Shown here: piece by piece, positions 7,989 through 14,195 of the stretch
Position numbering within the stretch: the stretch's first letter is position 1
Layout of the letters: every line of letters starts with the position of its first letter
Assembly (NCBI GenBank): GCA_947476855.1
Contig: CANJSR010000070.1
Location: forward strand, 1-14,195
Direction of reading: 5' to 3'
Length of the DNA: 14,195 bases
Source of the DNA: Acetobacteraceae bacterium
GTDB lineage: Bacteria; Pseudomonadota; Alphaproteobacteria; Acetobacterales; Acetobacteraceae
Notes under the pieces: generated by a model
Database searches by the model: none
What the model was told of the DNA's origin: nothing
The model's input: only the letters and a program-made list of their open reading frames with translations
Position numbers and translations under genes: made by a program

Positions 7989-10097
7989 ATGTCTGATGCG
8001 ACCATCGACACCCAACCAGGTTCGGCCGGTGGTCAGCCGGAGACGCGGCGGCGCTGGACCATGCGTGACCTCGCCGTCTATGCCTTCTATCGTCGGCGGC
8101 TGCTGCGCTACTGCCTGCTGCTGGGGCTGATGCTGGGCGCCGGGGCCGCATACTTCGCCAAAACCTATTTCACGGCCGACGCCCTGTTGATCCTGCTGGT
8201 CGGGTCGGACTCGGCCGTGGTGCAGAATTCGCTCGACCTGACCAACACGCAGATTTCGGTCGATGGGCTGAAGGCTGTGCAGGCCGAAATCCAGATCATC
8301 CAGACCGACGACGTGCTGCGTGCGGCCATCGAGCGTGTGGGGGTAGAGGCGCTTTATCCCCGGCTGTCCGGTGCCCGGTTCTTCGGCCTGCTGGCGCCCT
8401 ATGGTCCGGCGGATCGCATCATCGTCGCGGTCGAACGGTTCCGCGACGACCTGCGGGCCGAGGCGCAGGGCAGCAGCAACGCGATCCGCGTGTCGTTCAC
8501 CCATGACAACCGCGACCTGGCCGTCAAGGCGGTCCAGGCGGTCATCGACGCCTACCTCCTCCGTCGAAAATCCATCTACGCCAACCAGAATGCCGCCACG
8601 CTCGGCGATGAGATCGGCCGCTACACCGGCCGCCTGCGGCAGTTCGAGGCGGAAATCCTGGCGGTGAAGCGCAAGAGCGACGTGCTGGACATGGCGCAGG
8701 ATATCGTCCTGGCGACCAACCGCCTGGACGGCATCGCCCAGCGGCAGAACCAGGTACGGGAACGCCGGGTCGCGGTGCAGACCGAGATCGGAGCCGTGCG
8801 CACCAACCTGGCCTCTCAGCCGGCCACCGTCCTGGACTTCCGGGAGACCACGAACAACACCGGCAATGACGAGGCCCGGAACACCCTGGTGCGGCTGATG
8901 CAGGAACGGGCGCATCTGGTCAGCCAGTATAACGACTCATGGCCGGGCCTGCGGGAACTAGACCAGAAGATCGCGACCGTCCGCGGGCAAATGAGCCGGA
9001 CGGGACAGGCGCTCTATTTCGCTGAACGGATGATCCGCAATCCGGCGGTCGATGTCCTGAACAACCGGCTGGCATCGCTGGAGGTCGAGGATCAGGCGCT
9101 GGGCCAGCAGCTTGTGGAGCTGGAGGACCAGTCCCGCATCGCCGCCGAACGGATCGTCACCCTGCGGGAGGCGGAGACGCAGTTGCACACGTTGCAGCTC
9201 AATCGCGATGTGGCCGAGGGGATCTTCCGCCAGTTGTCGCTGCGCCAGCCGAGCGCGCTGTTCAATGAGGATTCGGTCGTCGACCAGAACGCCAATGTCC
9301 GCATGGCGCAGCCGCCGACCGCACCTCTGCGCGGGCGCAATCTGGCCTTGTCGTACCTGGCGGGGGGCGGGTTCCTCGGCCTGGCGATGGGCATGGCGTT
9401 CGCCGCCGTCGCGACGGGCCTGCAGCGGGCCTATATCCTTTCGACGGAGGCGGAGGCCGACCTCGGCCTGACCAACCTGGGTGAGGTGAGCGCCGCCGAT
9501 GCCTCAAACACCCTGACCGGCGCCGGGATCGTGGCGGCCAACCTGCTGGGCATGAGCACCGAGGGCCGCCCGCTGTCTTTGATCCAGATCGTGGCGACCG
9601 AGAACGGGGGGCTTCAGGCTAGCTTCGCCCGGGCGCTGGGAGAGGAGTTCGCCCAGACCTTCGCGATGCGGACCCTGATCCTGGACCTGACCGAACAGGG
9701 CGACACGGCGGTCAAGGCCGAGGCGCCCGGGTTCGACGTCCCGATTCCGGTGGCGCGCACCGGCGTCGAGGGGCTTTGGGTGTCGGTCGATGCCGCGCGC
9801 GTCCTGTTCAGGGACCGGCAGTTCGTCTCCCTGCGCGACTGGGATGTGCCGGGGCGGCTGCGCGGCAGCTTCGCCGTCGTGCTGGTCGTCGGGCCGTCCG
9901 ACCTCGGCAGCCCCTGGATGCGGCGCCTGTCGATGCTGGTCGATGCCAGCATCCTGGTCATCCGGGCCGAAACCACGCGCGCCGCCGTCGCCTCCCGGTT
10001 CCGTGACGCGATCCTGGAGGCGGGCGGCACGCTCGCGGGTTTCGTGTTCGTCGGGCGGCGCTTCTACATCCCGCGCTGGCTCTATCGCCGCCTGTAG
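7989..10097 (+). CDS. GumC/Wzc-type polysaccharide co-polymerase with degenerate BY-kinase-like C-terminus
   Basis: Inner-membrane co-polymerase (702 aa) that governs chain length and couples polymerisation to the OPX export protein. A cytoplasmic Arg-rich N-terminus leads to TM1 (about 41-57) and a Wzz-type domain. A long periplasmic helical, coiled-coil-prone region (about 190-440, with RQFEAEIL and ERAHLVSQYNDSWPGLRELDQKI) precedes a PPTAPLRGRN stretch and TM2 (452-475). The cytoplasmic tail (about 529-690) resembles a bacterial tyrosine kinase ATPase fold, but the Walker A position reads ATENGGLQASF with no GK[S/T]. LILDL (Asp566) recalls Walker A', and VVLVVGPSD (630-638) is a poor Walker B. 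There is no C-terminal Tyr cluster, so kinase activity is unlikely. The start at 7989 is preferred for its ribosome site; ATG 7956 would add 11 residues. It is followed 27 nt later by the glycosyltransferase. Confidence 0.9.
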   Translation: MSDATIDTQPGSAGGQPETRRRWTMRDLAVYAFYRRRLLRYCLLLGLMLGAGAAYFAKTYFTADALLILLVGSDSAVVQNSLDLTNTQISVDGLKAVQAEIQIIQTDDVLRAAIERVGVEALYPRLSGARFFGLLAPYGPADRIIVAVERFRDDLRAEAQGSSNAIRVSFTHDNRDLAVKAVQAVIDAYLLRRKSIYANQNAATLGDEIGRYTGRLRQFEAEILAVKRKSDVLDMAQDIVLATNRLDGIAQRQNQVRERRVAVQTEIGAVRTNLASQPATVLDFRETTNNTGNDEARNTLVRLMQERAHLVSQYNDSWPGLRELDQKIATVRGQMSRTGQALYFAERMIRNPAVDVLNNRLASLEVEDQALGQQLVELEDQSRIAAERIVTLREAETQLHTLQLNRDVAEGIFRQLSLRQPSALFNEDSVVDQNANVRMAQPPTAPLRGRNLALSYLAGGGFLGLAMGMAFAAVATGLQRAYILSTEAEADLGLTNLGEVSAADASNTLTGAGIVAANLLGMSTEGRPLSLIQIVATENGGLQASFARALGEEFAQTFAMRTLILDLTEQGDTAVKAEAPGFDVPIPVARTGVEGLWVSVDAARVLFRDRQFVSLRDWDVPGRLRGSFAVVLVVGPSDLGSPWMRRLSMLVDASILVIRAETTRAAVASRFRDAILEAGGTLAGFVFVGRRFYIPRWLYRRL

Positions 10098-10124
10098 TGT
10101 CATCCCTGAAGGCAGGTCACGGAT

Positions 10125-10916
10125 ATGTCTGAGCCAGGCGCGTTTCCGGTCAGGTGGTTCCTGGGGGTGCCCTTCACCCCCATGACCCTGCCCTTGGCGG
10201 CTGAACGGATCGCCGGGCGCGATCCGGCGGCACCGTTCCGCTTTGTCACGACTCCCAACGCCCAGCACATCGTGGCGAGCTGGCGCGGCAACAGGCAGTT
10301 CCGGGACGCCCAACGACAGGCCTGGATGGTGCTGAATGACAGCACGATCCTGGGCTTGCTCGCGGATAAGCTGTTCGGCGAACCGATGCCTGTCGCGGCG
10401 GGCAGCGACCTGACGGTCTATATGTTCGCGCATCACATCCGGCCGGAGGATACGCTGACCATCATCGGCGGCAGCAATGAGGTGGATCGGCGGTTGCGGA
10501 GCCAGTTCGGCATCCAGACGATCGCGCGGTTCGACCCGCCGATGGGCTTCTACCGCGACCCGGCGGAGATCCAGCGCTGCGTGGATTTCGTCCTGGCCCA
10601 TCCAGCCCGGTACGTGTTCCTGGCGGTCGGCGCGCCGCAGTCGGAAACCGTGGCCATGGCGATCCAGGCGACCGGCCAGGCCACCGGCACGGCGTTGTGC
10701 ATCGGGAGTTCCCTGCATTTCGTGACCGGCGTTGTCCGACGCGCACCCGAACTGGTGCGGCGGCTGCATCTGGAGGCGCTGTGGCGCCTGATGCTCAATC
10801 CTCGGCGGCACGCCCGCCGGGTGTTCGTCGAATCCCTTCCGGTGCTGTGGATCGCGTTGCGGACCAGGCTCACGCCTGCCGACCGGCGCACCCATCAGTG
10901 GCCCGATCCGCCATGA
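10125..10916 (+). CDS. WecG/TagA/CpsF-family glycosyltransferase (GT26)
   Basis: Membrane-associated glycosyltransferase (263 aa) that adds a sugar, in known members often N-acetylmannosamine, its uronic acid or glucuronic acid, to an undecaprenyl-linked acceptor. The family pattern is clear: TPNAQHIV (43-50), LNDST (70-74) at the usual [P/A]DG catalytic-Asp site with Asp72 kept, AAGSDLT, FLAVGAPQSE where other members have GxPxQE, GSSLHFVTGVVRRAP for the usual GGxxDxxxGxxxRAP, and an Arg-rich C-terminus thought to contact membrane lipid. GumM and Caulobacter HfsJ are relatives. The donor sugar cannot be deduced. The ATG at 10125 has only weak purine runs upstream. Its TGA overlaps the ATG of the next gene (ATGA, 10913-10916), indicating coupling to the polymerase. 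It is the only non-priming glycosyltransferase in the window. Confidence 0.9.
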   Translation: MSEPGAFPVRWFLGVPFTPMTLPLAAERIAGRDPAAPFRFVTTPNAQHIVASWRGNRQFRDAQRQAWMVLNDSTILGLLADKLFGEPMPVAAGSDLTVYMFAHHIRPEDTLTIIGGSNEVDRRLRSQFGIQTIARFDPPMGFYRDPAEIQRCVDFVLAHPARYVFLAVGAPQSETVAMAIQATGQATGTALCIGSSLHFVTGVVRRAPELVRRLHLEALWRLMLNPRRHARRVFVESLPVLWIALRTRLTPADRRTHQWPDPP

Positions 10917-12313
10917 CGCGCGCCGGGCGGGGGATGGTGCTGTCCCCTAGGCGCGGATCAGGGGGCGGGCGCGTGCTTGTTCGGCCGAGCGGAGTGGTCC
11001 TGCGGCAGGCTGGTGCGGCCAGCGGAGGCCGGTCCTTCGTGTTCCTTGGCAACCTGGTGCTGCTGGGCATGCTGCCCATGTTCGCCCAGTGCTTCCACTA
11101 CATGGTGGATATCCCGCCGCTGTATCTGCTGTCCAAGGGCTGGCCGTTCCTGATGGTACCGGCGACGATCTGGGGCCTCGCTTCCCTGGAGGTGCCGGGC
11201 CGGCTGCTGCTGCTGACGATGCTGGTCTGGCTGCTGGCGGTCACGCCGCTGATCAGCATCCTGCATCTGGGCAACAGTTTCCCGGACGCGATGGCGACCA
11301 CGATCAAGGTCTGGCCATTCACCTATGTGTTCGCCCTGGCGGTGATCCTGGCGTGGCTGCGGCCCGAGCGCGCCGTCCTACGCGCGCAGATCATCGGCCT
11401 GGGTATCACCACCTTCGTGGTGATGTCGGTACTGTGGGTCGTCGTGCCCGCCAGTTCGTATGGCGGCTCCGACCTGGATACCAAGCTGTTCATGACGGAT
11501 GTGGAGCGTGGCTACCGTATCTACATGCCGATGTTCTTCGGCATCCTGCTGATCCTGTATCTGAACCGGTCGATGTGGGCGCGGTTTGCCTGGTGGAAGC
11601 CGGTCGCGATCGTGGTCTGCTTCGTGCTGCTGCAAACCATCTACAAGCAACGGACGGCGATTGCCGGAGCCGCCCTGGCCGTTGTCGTCGGCGGCCTGCT
11701 GAGCCTGCGGCGCTGGCGGATCGCGGGTTTCGCGCTGTTCGGCACCGTGGGCATGGTCGGCCTGTTCTACCTCGCGACGCGGTCGCAGGTCGTGACGCAG
11801 TTGCAGGGCAACCTCGGCAACTCCCTGGCGGTGCGGGAGGTGAGTGTCGTCACCGCGTGGAACTACCTTGCGGCCGATCCGCTGCGCTGGGTCCTGGGCG
11901 TCGGCGGGACGACGCGATTGGGCGAAGTGACGCTGGGTGAGTTGTTCAACAACCGCATGTTCTTCCTGGCCGATATCGGCTGGCTGGGCGTGCTGTTCGA
12001 ATACGGCCTGGTCGGGGTCGGCCTGATGCTGATGGTGCACGGGATCGGGCTGTACTACGCGCTCAAATGGGGGCGGACGGATGATCCGCTGACGCAGGCC
12101 TTCGCGGACTACATCATCTATCTGCTGGCGGTTTCGATCGTCTATTCGGTCGTGTTCACGCCGGGGGAGCTGGTGACCATCATGGCGTTCACCTTCTATT
12201 TCGGCCGCCTGACGCGGAAAGCCGAACCGGTCTACGGGATCGCTCCCTCACAGCCCGTCCGCGCCATGCCGCGGCACAGCGCGGCCGCCAGGCCCGTCCC
12301 GTCCGGGCTATAG
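10913..12313 (+). CDS. Wzy-like polysaccharide polymerase / O-antigen ligase-type membrane protein
   Basis: Polytopic inner-membrane protein (466 aa, roughly 10-11 hydrophobic segments) that probably joins repeat units in the periplasm under control of the upstream co-polymerase. The first 40 residues are Arg/Gly-rich and hydrophilic. After several segments there is a loop (SYGGSDLDTKLFMTDVERGY), then LLQTIYKQRTAIAG, with the Lys-Arg pair between membrane segments often seen in Wzy/WaaL proteins. A larger loop near NSLAVREVSVVTAWNYL and GVGGTTRLGE is followed by the last four segments. Sequence conservation in this class is low, so the call rests on topology and context. The ATG at 10913 is chosen because it forms an ATGA overlap with the previous stop; the open frame reaches 10697 but that part lies inside the glycosyltransferase gene. 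Its final 82 bp overlap the opposing GH18 gene. Confidence 0.82.
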   Translation: MTRAGRGMVLSPRRGSGGGRVLVRPSGVVLRQAGAASGGRSFVFLGNLVLLGMLPMFAQCFHYMVDIPPLYLLSKGWPFLMVPATIWGLASLEVPGRLLLLTMLVWLLAVTPLISILHLGNSFPDAMATTIKVWPFTYVFALAVILAWLRPERAVLRAQIIGLGITTFVVMSVLWVVVPASSYGGSDLDTKLFMTDVERGYRIYMPMFFGILLILYLNRSMWARFAWWKPVAIVVCFVLLQTIYKQRTAIAGAALAVVVGGLLSLRRWRIAGFALFGTVGMVGLFYLATRSQVVTQLQGNLGNSLAVREVSVVTAWNYLAADPLRWVLGVGGTTRLGEVTLGELFNNRMFFLADIGWLGVLFEYGLVGVGLMLMVHGIGLYYALKWGRTDDPLTQAFADYIIYLLAVSIVYSVVFTPGELVTIMAFTFYFGRLTRKAEPVYGIAPSQPVRAMPRHSAAARPVPSGL

Positions 12314-13221
12314 CCGGCGTCGCGGGGCGGTTTCATCAGCCAGGCGTAGAGCATCATCCCACCCATCGAGTCCCGCGCGACCGTCCGCGCCAGCGCCTCG
12401 GCCTGGGTCAGGGAGGGGAAGGGGCCGGTGCCGCCCGCGTATCGCACCTCCACCCCCAGCGCCAATCGGCCGGGCCAGGCGGCGCGATAGGCCTGGAACG
12501 CCTCCAGCGGGTTGAATGTCGGCCCCGCGTCGTAGGCGTTGATCGAGACCAGGTCGATATCCTTGGCATGGGGGGAGCGCAGCAGCCCCAGCATCGAGCC
12601 GGTATAGGGCGATCGCGGCCGAGCGTGGGCGAAGGTGCCTTGACCGTAGGCCCCGACGCTCCAGGCGGAGACAGTGATCAGGAATGGCCGCGGCAGTTCG
12701 GCTCGCCCGCGGGTCACCAGTGCTTCCCAACTCCGGTCGGTGACGCAGGCGATCAGGCCGTCAGCCTGGGTGCGGCAATCGGGGTGGTTGGGTTCATAGT
12801 CCCAGTCGATGCCGTCGAGGGCCAGATCCCGCACCAACGCGACGATGCCGTCCAGGTTGAGCCGGCGCCAGCCGCGATAGGTCGCGCCGCCAACGCTCAG
12901 CAGCACCTTCACGTCTGGATGGCGTTGGCGCAGGGTGGCGATCGAGGCACGCAGCAGCGCCCCGGTCATGTGGCGGTATTCAAGGCCGGTCCGGGTCAGA
13001 TCCAGGTCGTTCGCATAGATCAGGTCGGGGCGGGCGAACGCCAGCATCAGCACGTCCACGTAGCGTGGCAGTTGGGCGATGGAAGTCTGGGCGGGGTTCG
13101 TGGCGGGAGGCTCGCTCCAACTGTCGTGGTAGGCGACGATGACCTGCGCCGGCAGTGGGGCGGCCATGCCGGTGAGGGGCCAGGCCAGAAGGGCCAGGAC
13201 CAGCAGGCGCCGGAGCGTCAT
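12232..13221 (-). CDS. Secreted glycoside hydrolase family 18 (chitinase-like) protein
   Basis: Predicted exported GH18 enzyme (329 aa) that cleaves beta-linked N-acetylhexosamine polymers by substrate-assisted catalysis, or a related polymer. The signal peptide is clear (MTLRRLLVLALLAWPLTGMA, with cleavage near residues 20-22). The TIM barrel shows SVGG (109-112), the catalytic DxxDxDxE as DGIDWDYE (Asp136, 139, 141, acid Glu143), NAYD (228-231) on a later strand and a conserved Trp near 294 (LYAWLMK). All key residues are present. There is no chitin-binding domain, so it is a minimal catalytic module. ATG 13221 is used; GTG 13224 is directly adjacent. It follows the sugar transferase stop by 21 nt, so they likely form one unit. 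The neighbours suggest it trims the locus polymer, which would then contain HexNAc; this is inference. Confidence 0.9.
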   Translation of the reverse strand: MTLRRLLVLALLAWPLTGMAAPLPAQVIVAYHDSWSEPPATNPAQTSIAQLPRYVDVLMLAFARPDLIYANDLDLTRTGLEYRHMTGALLRASIATLRQRHPDVKVLLSVGGATYRGWRRLNLDGIVALVRDLALDGIDWDYEPNHPDCRTQADGLIACVTDRSWEALVTRGRAELPRPFLITVSAWSVGAYGQGTFAHARPRSPYTGSMLGLLRSPHAKDIDLVSINAYDAGPTFNPLEAFQAYRAAWPGRLALGVEVRYAGGTGPFPSLTQAEALARTVARDSMGGMMLYAWLMKPPRDAGYSPDGTGLAAALCRGMARTGCEGAIP

Positions 13222-13242
13222 CACGCGGTCCAGCCGGACCCG

Positions 13243-14195
13243 TCAGAAGACATTGCGGCCGAACAGGCCGGTCAAGACGGTCAGGATCATGATCTTCAGG
13301 TCGAACTTCAGCGACCAGTTGGCAATGTAGTACAGGTCGAGTTCGGCGCCGCGGTTGGCTTTCTCCAGCGAGTCGATGCCGCCGCGCATGCCGTTGATCT
13401 GTGCCCAGCCGGTGATCCCGGGCTTGATCCGATGGCGGGCGGCGTATTGCTGGACGACCTCGGAGTAGACGCCTTCGCCGACCAGCATCTTGGACACGTG
13501 CGGCCGGGGTCCGACGACCGACATTTCCCCGCGCAGGACGTTGATCAACTGCGGCAGCTCGTCGATCGAGGTGCGGCGCAGGAAGCGGCCGACCCGGGTG
13601 ATGCGCTGGCTGTCGCGTGTCGTGCCGCGTGACCCGTCATCGGTCAGGTCGACCGTCATGGTGCGGAGCTTGTACATCATGAACGGCTTGCTGTTGAACC
13701 CGACGCGCGGCTGCTTGAAGAAGATCGGGCCACCGCCCTCCAGCTTCACGGCGAGGGCTGCCAGCGCGATGATCGGGGCCGTCAGGATCAGGCCGATCGT
13801 GCCGACCACGTAGTCCTCGGCGACCTTGAACAGGCCCTGGCTGCCCTTGAAGGGGCGGTGCATCAGTTGCAGCACCGGGCTGTCGACAAAGCCGAGTTGT
13901 TGGGTGAACTGCGGACGCAGGCCGGCGGCGTCGAAGGGCACCACGACGTCGGCGGCGATCCATTGCAGGCGGCGGGTCAGCGCCAGGATTTCGTCGGACT
14001 GCTCCCAGGGCAGCGCGACGATCACCATGTCGATGCCGTAGTTCTGGGCGTAGCGCGCCAGGTCGGTCGCCGGCATCGTGCCGCGCGCGCCCGGGCGGCG
14101 GAATTCGTTCGTCGTCGCGTCCATTTGGCCGACCAGCTTGTAGTCGGCCCGGTTCTCCGGCTTGTTCAGGCGGCGAATGATCTCATCGCCCTGCC
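13243..14195 (-). CDS. Polyprenyl-phosphate sugar-1-phosphate transferase (WcaJ/GumD/PssY-like), N-terminus outside window
   Basis: Membrane enzyme that starts the repeat unit by moving hexose-1-phosphate (in relatives mostly glucose, sometimes galactose or an amino sugar) from UDP-sugar to undecaprenyl phosphate. The frame runs through the right edge: 23 codons precede the ATG at 14124 (QGDEIIRRLNKPENR and on) and fit the CoA-binding-like Rossmann domain of the long WcaJ/GumD class, so that ATG is not the start. Counting from it, residues 1-85 finish that domain. The catalytic part has a membrane hairpin at 108-127, FFKQPRVGFNSKPF, YKLRTM (151-156), SIDELPQ with the Asp188-Glu189 pair, GEMSVVGPRPH, and RHRIKPGITGWAQINGMRG. 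It ends DLYYIANWSLKFDLKI and a short tail. The upstream N-terminal membrane segments are not visible. It leads the unit with the GH18 gene. Confidence 0.93.
   Translation of the reverse strand, partial: QGDEIIRRLNKPENRADYKLVGQMDATTNEFRRPGARGTMPATDLARYAQNYGIDMVIVALPWEQSDEILALTRRLQWIAADVVVPFDAAGLRPQFTQQLGFVDSPVLQLMHRPFKGSQGLFKVAEDYVVGTIGLILTAPIIALAALAVKLEGGGPIFFKQPRVGFNSKPFMMYKLRTMTVDLTDDGSRGTTRDSQRITRVGRFLRRTSIDELPQLINVLRGEMSVVGPRPHVSKMLVGEGVYSEVVQQYAARHRIKPGITGWAQINGMRGGIDSLEKANRGAELDLYYIANWSLKFDLKIMILTVLTGLFGRNVF

Noticed and set aside
7965..8915. 316-codon open frame on the minus strand
   Set aside because: Antisense to the co-polymerase N-terminal half; composition is that of a shadow frame and no motif is visible.
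9504..10895. 463-codon open frame on the minus strand
   Set aside because: It lies antisense to the co-polymerase tail and the whole glycosyltransferase gene, both of which have clear family motifs. Its translation is Arg/Gln/His/Asp-rich low-complexity sequence without domains, typical of GC-rich shadow frames.
10697..10912. N-terminal extension of the polymerase to 10697
   Set aside because: It lies within the glycosyltransferase gene and encodes Arg/Pro/Ala-rich shadow sequence. The ATGA junction at 10913 is the natural start.
12568..13632. 354-codon open frame on the plus strand
   Set aside because: Spans the antisense of two real genes (GH18 and sugar transferase) and their junction; Gln/Gly/Asp-rich without a recognisable fold.

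Overview
The window is high-GC DNA with strongly G/C-biased third codon positions, densely packed genes and short 1-4 nt or 20-55 nt junctions. The protein types (KatG, a 600-aa-class flavin monooxygenase, a Wzx/Wzy exopolysaccharide machine) suggest an alphaproteobacterium, perhaps Rhodospirillales/Acetobacteraceae. That placement is an inference from style; no rRNA or other phylogenetic marker is present.

Layout. (1) 1-3575, plus strand: the 3' part of a flavin-containing monooxygenase that enters from the left edge, then a 281-bp intergenic region (strong hairpin, candidate promoter, perfect 7-3-7 inverted repeat), then a complete bifunctional catalase-peroxidase katG. (2) A hairpin at 3604-3633 separates katG from a convergent unit. 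(3) 7448-3679, minus strand: Wzx-like flippase, then GMC-family flavoprotein oxidoreductase, then outer-membrane polysaccharide export (OPX) lipoprotein; the last two are coupled by a TGATG overlap. (4) 7552-12313, plus strand, divergent from (3): a small unrecognised protein, a GumC/Wzc-type co-polymerase with a degenerate kinase-like tail, a WecG/TagA/CpsF glycosyltransferase, and a Wzy-like polymerase. (5) 14195-12232, minus strand: a polyprenyl-phosphate sugar-1-phosphate transferase (N-terminus outside the window) and a secreted GH18 glycoside hydrolase, whose 3' end overlaps the end of the polymerase gene by 82 bp.

How they fit. Units 3-5 form a compact Wzx/Wzy-dependent exopolysaccharide locus. 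The sugar transferase starts the repeat unit on undecaprenyl phosphate, the WecG-type enzyme adds a sugar, the flippase moves the unit across the inner membrane, and the polymerase joins units under the co-polymerase. The OPX lipoprotein helps the polymer out through the outer membrane. The GH18 enzyme probably trims polymer in the periplasm, and the GMC enzyme may oxidise a sugar or precursor. Only one non-priming glycosyltransferase is visible, so others probably lie outside the window or elsewhere. The gene set resembles holdfast or simple adhesin-polysaccharide loci more than a rich xanthan/acetan cluster.

The best candidates for something undescribed are the pairing of a GMC oxidoreductase and a GH18 hydrolase with this machine, the kinase-dead co-polymerase tail, and the small unrecognised protein encoded directly upstream of the co-polymerase.
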